Shown: one piece after another, positions 45,339 to 56,184 of the stretch
Layout: every line of letters begins with the position of its first letter
How positions within the stretch are numbered: the stretch's first letter is position 1
From: Darksidea phi
Taxonomy: Eukaryota > Ascomycota > Dothideomycetes > Pleosporales > Lentitheciaceae
Direction: 5' to 3'
DNA length: 64,000 nt
Assembly (NCBI GenBank): GCA_030770425.1
Contig: JASJFT010000131.1
Span: 1-64,000 of the forward strand
Notes under the pieces: model-generated
Told to the model about the DNA's origin: nothing
Database searches by the model: none
Seen by the model: the letters and a program-made list of their open reading frames with translations, nothing else
Made by a program: the position numbers and the translations under genes

Positions 45339-46915
45339 ATGGCTTTGCGACTCCTTTCCAAGCGGCTTCCTGTCGCATTGCGCGACCCACGGGTCAATTG
45401 CCCCTCTGCTCGATATGCCTCAACGGCCGCTGCGCTGAGAGGCTCAAACCTCCCACAGGATGTGAAAGACTCAATAGCAGTATGCGCACCTGGTACAAGG
45501 ACCGAACAGACTAAATGCTAATTTCACACAGCGAGAAACGTCACTCCCAACGCCTGATCCACCATCCTCGTCCAAGACTGCCGGCCTCGTGAGCCAACAA
45601 CTCCCGTACATGGTCCCGACCTATATCCGTCCACCGCCCATGTTCGAGAAAGGAGAGGGCTGCTATATGTGGGATGTTGAGAATAGGAGGTATCTGGACT
45701 TCACAGCGGGGATCGCTGTCAATGCGCTTGGGCACTGCGACGAGGGCGTTGCGCGCGTGCTAGCTGAGCAGGTACGTACAAGATTCTGCGCTGATTCTGG
45801 GGGTGGAAGGCATGGAATGTCGCTGACTCGTTGGTCCACAGGCGCAACAGCTCATGCACACCTCGAACCTCTACCACAACCCGCTCACCGGCCTCCTCTC
45901 AAAGCAGCTCATCCAGCTCACCCACGCAACCGGCGGTTTCGCTTCCGCTACCCGTACATTCATATGCAACAGTGGCTCAGAGGCCAACGAGGCCGCTATA
46001 AAGTTTGCGCGCAAGGTCGGCAAGTCGCTCTCTCCGGACAAGCCTAAGCATGAGTTTGTCTCGTTCCACAACTCGTTCCACGGCCGGACCATGGGCAGCT
46101 TGAGTGCAACGCCGAACCCAAAATACCAGAAGCCGTTTTCTCCGATGGTTCCCGGCTTCAGGTATGGCACCTTCAATGATATCGATGCTATCAAAGATCT
46201 GGTTACGGAGGAGACTTGTGGTGTTATAATTGAGCCTATTCAAGGCGAGGGCGGGGTAAATGCTGCGACGCCAGAGTTCCTTATTGCTCTACGAAAACGC
46301 TGCTCTGAAGTGGGTGCTGTGCTCATCTACGACGAGATTCAGTGCGGACTAGGCAGGACAGGCACATTCTGGGCTCACGCGGGGTACCCCACGGAGTGCC
46401 ACCCCGATATCGTCACTACGGCAAAGGCTCTAGGTAACGGATTCCCCATCGGCGCGACAATTGTGAACGACTTTGTGTGCGACCACATCAAGACTGGCGA
46501 CCACGGCACGACGTTTGGCGGTAACCCGCTCGGATGTCGCATTGCTTCTTATATTCTCTCACGGTTGTCGTCGCCTGAGATTCTTGACTCAGTACCAGCA
46601 AAATCGGCAGCATTCAAAAGGCATTTTGATACTTTGCGGGAGCGATTCCCAGAGAAGATCAAGGAGGTCAGGGGTCGGGGTTTAATACTTGGACTGCAAC
46701 TTGACGCCGATCCAACGCCGATTGTGACCGCTGCTAGAGAGAGGGGATTGCTGGTTATCACTTGTGGCACGAATACTCTGAGATTTGTTCCACCGCTAGT
46801 CATTACCGAAGCGGAAATTGACGAAGGTATGGCGATATTGGCTGATGCGATGGAGAGCGTATGGACAGGGGGCGAGCGGATGCTAGGCACGAAGGGACAG
46901 CAGGAAATGCAATAA
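45339..46915 (+). CDS. ARG8: Acetylornithine aminotransferase, mitochondrial
   Basis: PLP enzyme of arginine/ornithine synthesis that transaminates N-acetylglutamate semialdehyde with glutamate in mitochondria. Three exons, 45339-45479, 45532-45771 and 45842-46915, with 52- and 70-base introns, give 484 residues. The N-terminus (MALRLLSKRLPVALRD...) is a basic, amphipathic mitochondrial presequence. Landmarks are 'PPMFEKGEGCYMWDVENRR', 'GIAVNALGH', 'FICNSGSEANEAAIKFARK', 'FHNSFHGRTMG', 'DEIQCGLGRTG' (Asp binding the PLP ring), the Schiff-base Lys in 'TTAKALGNGFPIGA' near residue 319, and 'GTTFGGNPLGC'. Full length for class III aminotransferases. Ornithine aminotransferase is a relative, but the presequence and motif set favour Arg8. 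Confidence 0.93.
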
Positions 46916-47235
46916 GCTGCGGGTGCAATATCTTTTGCATGTTTTCAGCGCGGCGTTTTGGGTCGTCGGGAACTTTGGAATATAGACAAAAGTACGGCGA
47001 TGTTGCAATTGAAGAACCGCTAATTACAGCAGAAGTTGCCTAAGGCGTTTCACTAAACCCGACGCTAGATAGGCTTATCTCCATATGGCTCGTGCATATC
47101 ATAAGGCTTGGCGATTGTTGCCTCCTGCCCACAGCTACCTACCCCCTACCTTCACTATTCGACTCGACTTGATTTCCAGTGCCTACGCAATGCTCAACTC
47201 TCATCTCTAGCTTTTGAATGACTTGAGAGTGCGCT
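46916..47235 (+). other. Short intergenic / promoter of SNF2 gene
   Basis: 320 bases. No gene or distinctive element recognised. Confidence 0.6.
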
Positions 47236-50200
47236 ATGGCTGTAGCGGAGAGCATACACCTAGGGGAAGACAAGCACCTTGCATCACGACGATCGCCAAA
47301 CAACCAAATACCCACTCACTATTTACGCGATCAAATGTCCTCGACACCAATCTCCAAATTTTCTGAAATTAATGCCAATCTTCAGGATCTAAAGCGGTAT
47401 ATTGCTCTGGGCTGTCTTCGCTTCGATCAATCACTTCCCGTCGACATTACTAAATCGGCTGCAACCGATTGGGCTGAATTACTGCATCCGGACCTGCCCC
47501 AGGAAGTAAAAGAAATCATCGGCAATGAGGCGTCAAGGCTACTGGAGGCTCGCTGGATACGGCTCTTCCTCCATCGTCCTATAAGTAGTATCGTCCGAGT
47601 CTATCTTCTTCCAGAAGATTGGGGTCGTCGCTTTATCGACCGCAGTAGCAGAAGTCTTAAAGCAGCATTACGACAAGTCCTCCAACAAATCGACGTCTCT
47701 CCCGAGGCTTGGGCGGGACAAGAAGCGGAAATCAAGCGTTTTGATCCCTGGGCGAGCGCCGAAAATGTCTCACTCTTTTACTTGTTCAACAAGTTGCCGT
47801 CTCCTGCTCCTGCGCCTGAGAGTATCAAGGATCGATTCTCAAGAAGAGCTGTTGAAGATCTTCTTGAATCAACAGTACCGCTGTCATCTGAAGAACTTGA
47901 GCAACCGCCGTCATCCGAAGAACTTGAGCAACCACTTGAAGGTCTGAAGACTAGACTCTACCCGTACCAAGCAAGATCCGCGAGTTTGATGATTCAGCGA
48001 GAAGCCGCACCTCAATTACAGCTTGATCCGCGTCTAGAAGTCCGTCAGTCACCGAATGGAGAGGAATTCTTTTTTGGTGCCAGAGATGGGTCGTTCCTAC
48101 AGGAGCCACGCTTTTACGAAGCTAATCGCGGTGGCATCCTTGCCGAGACTATGGGTTTAGGAAAGACGATCATATGCCTATCGGTCATACTAGCGACTAG
48201 AGGGCATTCGCCTCAGATCCCAGCTACTTATTTTCCTCCTCCACGCGTTCGTAACCGTGTTGGCTCACTAAAAGAAATGGCAGCTAGCATCATCGGGCGT
48301 TATGCGATCCCTGCAAAAGATGCACTTGAACGCTACGAAAAGTACGAAGACATTGACCTGAGCAAACTCAAAGATATCCTCAGGCAGAATGTCGGGCACT
48401 ACGAGAGCCCACTTGATCTCCCTCGGATGACTAGGAACGTTAGGATACCTCCGCCCCGACAGCTGGCCATGTGCTCGGGTACTATCGTTGTGGTCCCGCG
48501 CAATCTGCTCCATCAGTGGCAATCCGAAATCCGCAAGCACCTTGTAAAAGGCAGCCTCAAGGTCCTGGTAGTGGATACGATACCTAAACGCATTAGGCAC
48601 AAGGCTCTCAAGGCCGAAGATGATCAGATGGACTTCCGAAGTGACCTGCCTGGGCCCACGGAACTCATGGAGTATGACATTGTGCTTTTCACCCGTAATC
48701 GCTTTGAGCAAGAGATCCAAGATGGAGCAGATCAGATGGGTCGTCGATTGTGGTCAGGCGCTTCGTTAGCCTGTCGGTGCCCTTACATTGGAAGTACAAG
48801 AATCCCGGACTGCTCTTGCAAAGGTTCTATCTATGAGAGCCCGTTGAGGAAGATTCACTGGCTACGGATCATTATCGATGAAGGCCATAGCTTCTCGTCT
48901 TCCGTCTCGAATGCCGTCTTGGTTGCTAAACAACTTCAAGCCGAACGACGATGGGTTGTCTCTGGTACACCAGCCAAGAATTTGGTAGGTGTTGAGGTTG
49001 ACCTTTCCACTCTAGACGAAGAGATAGACGACCCGAAGTTGCTGCGAGATCTCGCTATTGAGAAAAGAAAAGCTTTTAGCTTTGACGACGAGAACACGAA
49101 AGCCGCCAAAGCCTTAGGCTCACTAGCCTCAAACTTTTTGATGGTGCGTCCTTGGAGCGAATCAAGCGCCGACGAAGGCCTAGAGTGGGACGACTACATA
49201 TATCGCCATGAACACCAGTATCACAAGACTCATTCCGCGTTCTCTTCTTGCTTTTTGCGGACTTTGGAAGGCCTTGTAGTGAAGACTAGACCTGATGACG
49301 TCGAAAAGGATATCACGCTTCCACCAATGAGGCATCGCGTAGTATACCTCAAACCATGTTGGTTCGACAAGATGACGGCGAACTTGTTCATCCAAGTGCT
49401 CAGAGCGAACGCTATCACTAGCGAAAGATCCGACGTCGACTATCTTTTCCACAAGAACAGCGTAAAAGCTCGTCAAAGTCTTCTCCGAAACTTGCGGCAA
49501 TCGAACTTCACCTGGACTGGGTTTAGCTTGGACGACGTGGTGAGTTCACTAGAAACGAGCAGCAAATACTTGTCTAAGGAGGGCAAAAATTGCTCTCTAG
49601 AAGATGCAAACCAACTCTTGGAGAGTAGTCGGATCGTTTCAACACTTACCACGTCGGAAAGTTGGATAGCGCTTAGCAAGGCGCATGAAGTTGGAATGGC
49701 AATCGAGGCGTGGCCACAGGAGTCCGAACAGAATTTCTCGCTTGTGTACCCAGAAAAACCTACCATTATCGGTATCACGCAACTACTAGATGGCCAATTA
49801 CATGTGGATTCGCGTATCCTATCTGGAGTTCCCTCGGAGGGCTTGGACAGGGTGGGGGAGGCCGCCAAGGCAAAGATCGCTGCGATGACAGAAGTCGAGA
49901 ATAAAACGAAAAAGGCAGATGAAAAGGGAAAGGCGGATGCACAAGTGACGCAAGCCGGAGTACCTTCATCGTGCGTCGGATTGCAGCCTTTGACCAGCCG
50001 TCGAGCGTCAACGATGACGACGAAGACTTCGCCGCAGAAGCAGAAGCAGAACCCCAAAGCGCTCGTTGAAAAGCCCCAACCTACGGTGAAGGAAGAAGAC
50101 CTAACAACCTCTGGAGATTCCAACGAAGTTGCGGAAATGAAGCATGAGGCGCCACCAGCCAGGCCGAAGAAACGCAAGCTCACCCTTTCCGACGAGATGG

Positions 50201-51084
50201 CCGAGCTGCCCCACGACTCACCCCTGCGAGATACGCGCGTCATTGGGACCACTTCCGCGAAGCTCTCCTACCTGGTTGGGAAAGTCGTGAAACACCAAGC
50301 CACCGAAAAGATCATCATCTTTTACGATGGCGACAACGCGGCGTTCTACATTGCGCAGTGCCTCGAGATGTTATATGTCAATCATCGCATCTACGCCCGA
50401 ACCCTTGACAACACCAAGCGATCTGAATACGTCGCATCGTTCAACCAGGACCCAGATATCCGTGTGCTGCTGATTGATGTCGCATGTGGTGCGCTAGGCT
50501 TGAACCTGAATGCAGCAAGCGTGGTGCTGATTGTGAATCCTATCAATCGCCCTGGTATCGAAGCGCAGGCTATCAAACGAGCGCACCGTATCGGCCAAAC
50601 CAAAGAAGTCCTTGTGGAAACACTGATCCTAGAAGGCACGATTGAAGAAGCCATCTTCAAGCGCGCAAAGAACATGTCCCGCCAGCAGCACCTCGAAGCT
50701 AAGGAGCTGGAAGACGACGCTGGCATCATCAATATCATTCAAAATGCGCAGGTGCTTCCTATCGAGCCGGGCGAGAGCGAGGGAGCTGCGAAATTTGCCC
50801 CACTCGAGTTACCACAACAGGTATTTGGCAGGCCGCACCGACACAAATATCACCGCTTTGGGCTTGTGGAGGGAAAAGAAAAGGCGAGAAAGAAGGCGAA
50901 GACCACGGCAATGGGCGGGAAGAAAGACGTCAAGGTCAAGACCAAGACTGGTGTGGGTGGGGGAAGCACTCCCAGAAGGCCGTCACCGTCGGCCGCTGTC
51001 CCTTCAGGACAGCAAGAGCAACAGATGCAGTCTTCTAGCCTCTTCGGCACGGGCAATGTACCCGAAGGCTCGCTCTTTGGATGA
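47236..51084 (+). CDS. SNF2-family DNA-dependent ATPase/helicase-like protein
   Basis: Intronless, 1282 residues. The ATPase core has motif I 'GGILAETMGLGKTIICL' near residue 300, 'IVVVPRNLLHQWQSE' (motif Ia) near 420, the Walker B box 'IIIDEGH' near 545 (DEGH rather than DEAH), 'RRWVVSGTPAKN' (motif III) near 575, and the C-terminal helicase half with 'KIIIFYDGDNAAFYIAQCL', 'VLLIDVACGALGLNLNAAS' and 'AIKRAHRIGQT' near 1120. A long insertion between the lobes, with a Cys-rich loop just before the DEGH box ('CRCPYIGS...CSC'), resembles Rad5/SHPRH/Irc20-like fungal members, but no RING finger was found. Residues about 880-1000 are Lys/Glu-rich linker and the C-terminus is basic. A 9-residue unit, SSEELEQP(P/L), is repeated at about 215-232. 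Role in chromatin or repair is inferred from family only. Confidence 0.88.
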   Translation: MAVAESIHLGEDKHLASRRSPNNQIPTHYLRDQMSSTPISKFSEINANLQDLKRYIALGCLRFDQSLPVDITKSAATDWAELLHPDLPQEVKEIIGNEASRLLEARWIRLFLHRPISSIVRVYLLPEDWGRRFIDRSSRSLKAALRQVLQQIDVSPEAWAGQEAEIKRFDPWASAENVSLFYLFNKLPSPAPAPESIKDRFSRRAVEDLLESTVPLSSEELEQPPSSEELEQPLEGLKTRLYPYQARSASLMIQREAAPQLQLDPRLEVRQSPNGEEFFFGARDGSFLQEPRFYEANRGGILAETMGLGKTIICLSVILATRGHSPQIPATYFPPPRVRNRVGSLKEMAASIIGRYAIPAKDALERYEKYEDIDLSKLKDILRQNVGHYESPLDLPRMTRNVRIPPPRQLAMCSGTIVVVPRNLLHQWQSEIRKHLVKGSLKVLVVDTIPKRIRHKALKAEDDQMDFRSDLPGPTELMEYDIVLFTRNRFEQEIQDGADQMGRRLWSGASLACRCPYIGSTRIPDCSCKGSIYESPLRKIHWLRIIIDEGHSFSSSVSNAVLVAKQLQAERRWVVSGTPAKNLVGVEVDLSTLDEEIDDPKLLRDLAIEKRKAFSFDDENTKAAKALGSLASNFLMVRPWSESSADEGLEWDDYIYRHEHQYHKTHSAFSSCFLRTLEGLVVKTRPDDVEKDITLPPMRHRVVYLKPCWFDKMTANLFIQVLRANAITSERSDVDYLFHKNSVKARQSLLRNLRQSNFTWTGFSLDDVVSSLETSSKYLSKEGKNCSLEDANQLLESSRIVSTLTTSESWIALSKAHEVGMAIEAWPQESEQNFSLVYPEKPTIIGITQLLDGQLHVDSRILSGVPSEGLDRVGEAAKAKIAAMTEVENKTKKADEKGKADAQVTQAGVPSSCVGLQPLTSRRASTMTTKTSPQKQKQNPKALVEKPQPTVKEEDLTTSGDSNEVAEMKHEAPPARPKKRKLTLSDEMAELPHDSPLRDTRVIGTTSAKLSYLVGKVVKHQATEKIIIFYDGDNAAFYIAQCLEMLYVNHRIYARTLDNTKRSEYVASFNQDPDIRVLLIDVACGALGLNLNAASVVLIVNPINRPGIEAQAIKRAHRIGQTKEVLVETLILEGTIEEAIFKRAKNMSRQQHLEAKELEDDAGIINIIQNAQVLPIEPGESEGAAKFAPLELPQQVFGRPHRHKYHRFGLVEGKEKARKKAKTTAMGGKKDVKVKTKTGVGGGSTPRRPSPSAAVPSGQQEQQMQSSSLFGTGNVPEGSLFG

Positions 51085-52106
51085 AGCTCCTGGGCATTTC
51101 GCTGGTGATGTGGCTTTGCCGGTTTCATTTTTGGCTTGATACCATCTCGCTGGGGCTTTTGGTGTTCGCGATAGAGTACAGGGAACTAGCTATTACAAAC
51201 GGGGGCCTACTTTGGGTTTTATGCAATTGTGAATTGTGCTTGTTGATCCGAGTAGTCGTGCATTGAAGGGCGGTGCCGTCTTGGTGGAACCATCAGCAGG
51301 CTATCTCTGCACGCCTACTGTGTAAGACCTGAGCAACCGACTGTTGGAACCAATGAACGGACGAGCAGAAGTCTTTTCATAACTGATACCGACGAGGCGG
51401 CTAGCGGCAATCTCTGGGCGGACAGGCCTTCTCTCGTGGCCGGTGATGCGGCTTGGCGCCCCTCGTTCGGTTCTTTTCCTTGCTCGTTGCATCTCATCAT
51501 AGTCGCGTTTGCCACGGCCTGTTTGACACGCGTGCTTTCGATCCACTTGCCCAGCCCTCTCGAAAATTGCGGACGCAGTTGATGCGTCGGGAATGTGGGA
51601 CCGCTGCAGCGTCAGCGATCTCCTGTTTCAGCGACAAGGCGGGCAGGCAACATGTGGCGGTGGAAGAAGGCAGAAGCACGCGACAACTTTCCACGCAAAG
51701 CAGTCAGTGTCCTGCGCTGCTTATGCCGCCCCAGGCGCTTTGCTCCACGGCGTCGTCATGGTGCTGTTTCGCGGTGCGCGTAGAGCAGTGCTATCTTCGC
51801 CCAAGTCGGCTGAGTCGGGACGGTGGGGATGATACGCAGTCTCACCTGTTCACAGACATGTCTTTAGGACGGTTTCGTTGCCTTCTTGCTTGGTACCAAA
51901 TTTCCTGTACCACATCTCTTTTGCTTTTTGACTGCTGTCGGTCGCGGGTAGCGACATCACTCCCGCCCTTTCTCGTATCGTCTGTTTGCTCTTTTTTCTT
52001 TTCAGTCGCCCCTGCTCTCTCCCGTCCTAGCGGACCTTAGATCCAACCGAGAAGTTGGAATCGCAGAACAAGATTACATCGGACGACGTACGCATCGTTT
52101 TCTACA
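51085..52106. other. Intergenic region upstream of GDSL hydrolase gene
   Basis: About 1 kb. Overlapping small frames without recognisable content; the T/C-rich stretch at 51890-52020 is probably promoter or 5' UTR. Confidence 0.5.
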
Positions 52107-53419
52107 ATGAGGTTTCTTACGCGACTGCACACGTCCGTCGCGGCTGGCTTCGTCCTGATGCTGTACTTCAGCTGGCTGCGGCCTTCGTTACGCATCCAAA
52201 GCAACATGCAAAGAGTGTGGAAAGGCAGTGCACATCGTGTGGTCGTCTTCGGTGACGATTGGTCAGATACCGGGGAGTATCGAGTGGCTCCACCACCTAA
52301 GGCGACTACCCGAGACAGAGATCCCTTTCGGGGGGGAATGTGGGTTGAGGCTTTGTGCGAAGCAGTAATTACTCCCTCCCCCCTGATCGGGAACGGAGAA
52401 CTGGCACTGACACGCGACAGCTGAGCTGCGACTTGATTGACAATTATGCGCGGTCCCTCCCGTCGAACGTGGAAATTGACATGGTTGGATCCATGGTTGA
52501 CGTGCATGTCTTTGCGAATGCGACTAGGGAGAAGAGAAACGAGACGCTCGCCCTGTTCGACTTTCACACGCAGGTACAACAGTTCATCACCTTTGAAAAG
52601 GAAAGGAAGCCGAGACATATACCGGAGCGGCTGCGCAAAATAGACGAGTGGACGGTCTTCACCGTCTTCTTTGGCATATGGGACTTGCTGGAGTACTCAA
52701 CATTGGAGAAAGAGGCGGCTATCCATGCGATCGACCGCAGTGTCGAAGAGCTGATGCACAACCTGGACGTTTTAGCGGACCATGTGGACGGGTCCGTCAA
52801 GGTTGTCATGCCCAGATTGGTGGATGTGACGTTTCTCCCACGTTATTCAAGCAGAAAGGACCATTCGGCTACCATGTTCGCCCAGAACCAGCACCAGGCT
52901 GTCTTTTTGTGGACATATTGGAATATGGTCCTGTCTCGGGCTGTAAACGAATGGGGCAACGGCGATCTCTTTATGCCAGATTTGCACGGCATGCTCGTCA
53001 ACCAGGTCCGCGCGAAACAGCTGTACTCCAAGCAAATCTCGGATGCGGCGGGCTGGGGCAAGCAGACACCTCTCTTCGATGAAGTCGAACAGCCGTGTCT
53101 AGCGCCCAAGGCGGATGGTGGCGCGGGCGATCCGCAAGAAGCTGCTGTGGTGGAGAGGTGCTCTAACCCAACTAATCACCTTTTCTGGCAAGTCACATTT
53201 CATCACAAACGCATTGTCTTAGTCTAACCAGGCAGCAGGGACGACATGCGCCTCAGTGGTCCAGCCCATCAGCTAATCGGAGAAGAGGCCGCTCACCTGG
53301 TGCACAAAAACAATACTGTCAATCGCGACGCCCGCGACCGAGCGGTACAGCAGGGTTCTAGGAAAATTGGACGAAAGCAGCATGCAGGTTTCGATTTGAG
53401 ATTCCCCCCGGGATATTAA
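52107..53419 (+). CDS. GDSL/SGNH-family lipase/esterase, membrane-anchored or secreted
   Basis: Three exons, 52107-52364, 52421-53187 and 53239-53419, give 401 residues. The N-terminal hydrophobic stretch (SVAAGFVLMLYFSWL) is a signal anchor or signal peptide. The catalytic Ser lies in 'VVVFGDDWSDTGEY' near residue 50 (GDSL block). Mid-protein 'VFTVFFGIWDLLEY' occupies the place of the 'GxND' block. The last block, 'FWDDMRLSGPAHQLIGEEA', spans the exon 2-3 junction and holds the Asp and His of the triad. Intron 1 is normal GT-AG (56 bases). Intron 2 is GC-AG; ignoring it would end the protein at 'FWQVTF...' and lose the catalytic Asp/His. Substrate unknown, probably an acyl or acetyl ester of a glycan or lipid. 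Confidence 0.82.
53188..53238 (+). other. GC-AG intron in GDSL hydrolase gene
   Basis: The intron opens GCAAGT, which matches the extended donor consensus that compensates for GC, and ends in GCAGCAG, two tandem acceptors three bases apart. Both acceptors keep frame; the distal one gives Phe-Trp-Asp-Asp, the expected family motif. Confidence 0.75.
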
Positions 53420-53968
53420 TAGACCATTTGGGGCACCCATCCAACACTTGACGGTACTTTGGCCTTCCTCTCGGCCGCCCCGAGCTTCGTCTCAAAGGGG
53501 AGGGGTGCACTCTTGTGATGAATGGTAGAGAGGGGTGGTGACTACGATCGCAGAACTATTCGAACTGTGCCATCGTACTCCCCGAAGCATGCATAGCTTG
53601 TTTGTGTTGCCATTGTGGAGTGTCGTGGCATTGTCGCTCCCTTGCATAACTGCGCTGGAATGTCTCAACTTGTGCAAGCCTGCTGTCTTGGCCGCTTCTG
53701 CTCAAAAACAAAGAATCATGGCTAGCGAGCACCCACGGCTCGATCGCATCTGCCTTGGACAATAAAATTACTGGATCAGGAGCGGGGCGCATCAAAGCGC
53801 GAGTGCGGGCTGAGGAGGCTTACTCATAATAAAGACAAAGAACGCACTCATCGTTTTGCGGTTCGTCCGACGTACCAGTCTTTCCTATTCATGGTACGAT
53901 GAAATTCACCCTCAAAGAATACAACGGAGCTACTACCATCGCCGGCTAGATTCCGTTGCTTATCCACA
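53420..53968 (+). other. Intergenic region before HMG-box gene
   Basis: About 550 bases. No gene, RNA or repeat recognised. Confidence 0.55.
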
Positions 53969-56184
53969 ATGTTGGCAGGTCGTGAGCTGCCGCCAATTCT
54001 TCGGGCGCCTCCCCCTCACTCTTCCATCCCTCCTGTGGCGACCTTCTTCCACATTCCAAGGAGATACGTCAAATCAAACATGCAGGTCGGTGAAAATGCC
54101 TCTTTGCACTCCCCTACAGAGGACATGAAATCCTCCCGGTCACTGCGTAAAAGCAGTAGGATCCACGAGCTCCGATCTACCTCTGCTACGAACCCTGTCC
54201 AGCACACTAAGGACGACCAGCTTCCTTCTCCAGCCCCATCCTCCCCCCGAGCTGGCGAGAAGCGGGTTGCTTCCTTCAAAACTGAGGCCAATGGCGCGGA
54301 TCTGATGGAATCGGATATTGCTACGGATGCTGGAGCGCTGCCGAGCGCTGCATCGACCGGGCCTGGAGAGCTGTCAGGGCACGTCTGTCTCTGCCAGCCA
54401 GAACCCAAGATACCCCGTCCGAGGAATGGTAGGTCCGATTATTCTCTTTATCCCCGATTCCAGTCGTATCCGGATAGGTTTTGATATGGCGAGCGGGTGA
54501 ACAAAGAATGAGGTCTTTGTTTGCGGCCATGTATTGCTCACACGGGGGCTGACGAACTTCCTTTGTTTGTAGCATTTATTCTTTATCGACAGCATCACCA
54601 GCATGCCATCATTGCCCGCAGCCCTGGACTTGCGAACCCCGAGATTTCGAAAATTATTGGAGAGCAGTGGAAGGCTGAAAGTGACGAGTCGAAGAAAGTC
54701 TGGCAGGACCTTGCTCTGGTATGTTGAAGCCTGCTACCACTGTTTTGTTGAGTCGAGACTTAACACAGATGCAGGAAGAGAAACTCAGACATCACGAACA
54801 ATACCCCGATTATCGTTACCAGCCTCGCCGTCTTGGGAAGCCCGGATCACTGCCCTTGAATACTCCAAGTCATACAACGGTGGAAAATTACCGTTGCTCC
54901 CGCTGCGGCGGACGTAGCATCAAGACTCCCACCAGTCCTTTTCTCAACACAGCACTCACGCCTACCTTGCCACCGCCTAACATCTCGGAAGGACTCACGT
55001 CGACCACTCGTTACCTGCCTATGATGAGCAATCTCAGCCTAGAATCACCCGCTCGCCGCCGCGGTCCCGGCCCCTCAGGTCTGAGCAACCTCCAAGTACC
55101 AAATTCAGCCCGTGGGGACGCTGTAATGTACAGTCCTATGACGCCTGATGGAAAACGTCGCCGCTTCAACAACTACCCGCCCAGCAGCAGCAACGGTCGA
55201 CGTCCAGATGCATCATCCTACAACCAATACAGCCGCCGTGACTCACTTCCACCTATTCAGATGCGCCAATCTCCTCCAAACACTGCGACCATGCCTCCTC
55301 CTAGGACGCCTCGCGATGCGCGTCGCGGCTCTCTCGACCTTAACTTGCTGGTTCCGAACCAGCATGATCAGAGCCGTAGTGTTGAAGCTATGGTGATGAG
55401 TGTGCCCTACAACGTCAAGATCAAAGTTCTAGGCCGCATAACACCCGCTCTCAAGGATCCTGGCCCGACCAGTCCCGCCATTTCTGTCCGCGGCGCTATC
55501 ATCGCTGTTGAGGGGGATGATCTATCTGCTATCAAGGAACTCACAGAATGGCTGAAAGACTTCCTCGACAAGGACAAGGAGCTTGCTCCCCGCGTTGAAG
55601 AGCCACCCAGAGCACCTGCAGAAGACACGAGCGAAGTCACTTTCGAAGAGTACCTTGATCTTATCAAAGAGTGGCATGCCAAGAGTAAGGAAATGATCAA
55701 GTACATCACAACGCATCCCACGTCACCCTCTTCCAACTCCTCTACCTCAGACAGCGAGGAGGACGACAAACACCCTGAAGTGGAAAACGGCAAATCCACT
55801 ACTCCCCCTAGTACCCACGCAGCCTCCCCATCCGCCTCATCGAAGCCAGTAATCATCCTCCCCACCTACCAACTTCACGCCTCAGATGCATACGCCTCTA
55901 GGATCCCTATTCAGGACGTGTACAGTCCGATGGATCATTGGCAGTGGATGGCTACGTTGTGGAGGGGTACAGTGGGCCCTGATCTTACAATCTACGCCAA
56001 GGGTGAAGGTAGTGGCGGTAATGGTGCCGCGGCTGGACAAGGGAAATTGGTGGAACTTGACGAAGAAGGCAGGTGTTTGACTGTGGTGAAGGAGAAGGAT
56101 GGCAAGTTTTCCGAGGCGGCGCTTAGACGTGTGGGGTTCGAGGTTGGTGAGTGGGTTAGGGGGGTTAGTGGGAGGGGGGCGTAG
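53969..56184 (+). CDS. HMG-box transcription factor
   Basis: Three exons, 53969-54428, 54573-54718 and 54775-56184, give 671 residues. The HMG box starts at the end of exon 1 and runs through exon 2 into exon 3: 'PKIPRPRN' + 'AFILYRQHHQHAIIA', 'NPEISKIIGEQWKAE', 'KKVWQDLAL' + 'EEKLRHHEQYPDYRYQPRR'. This is the sequence-specific MATA_HMG/SOX-like class (Rox1, Ste11, MAT1-2 relatives). Exon 3 has two possible acceptors six bases apart; the later one (after ATGCAG) gives the cleaner box. Downstream are a Cys motif ('YRCSRCGGRS'), a Pro/Ser/Asn-rich region ('RRFNNYPPSSSNGRRP'), a 'VPYNVKIKVLGRITPALKD' block and an acidic C-terminal half. Nuclear regulator of unknown target; the long tail argues against MAT1-2-1 itself. 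Confidence 0.85.

Noticed and set aside
49473..50252. 259-codon minus-strand frame inside the SNF2 gene
   Set aside because: Antisense to an intact conserved coding region.
51453..52040. 195-codon plus-strand frame upstream of the GDSL gene
   Set aside because: Ser/Cys/Arg-rich translation without domain features; lies in the presumed promoter/5' UTR.
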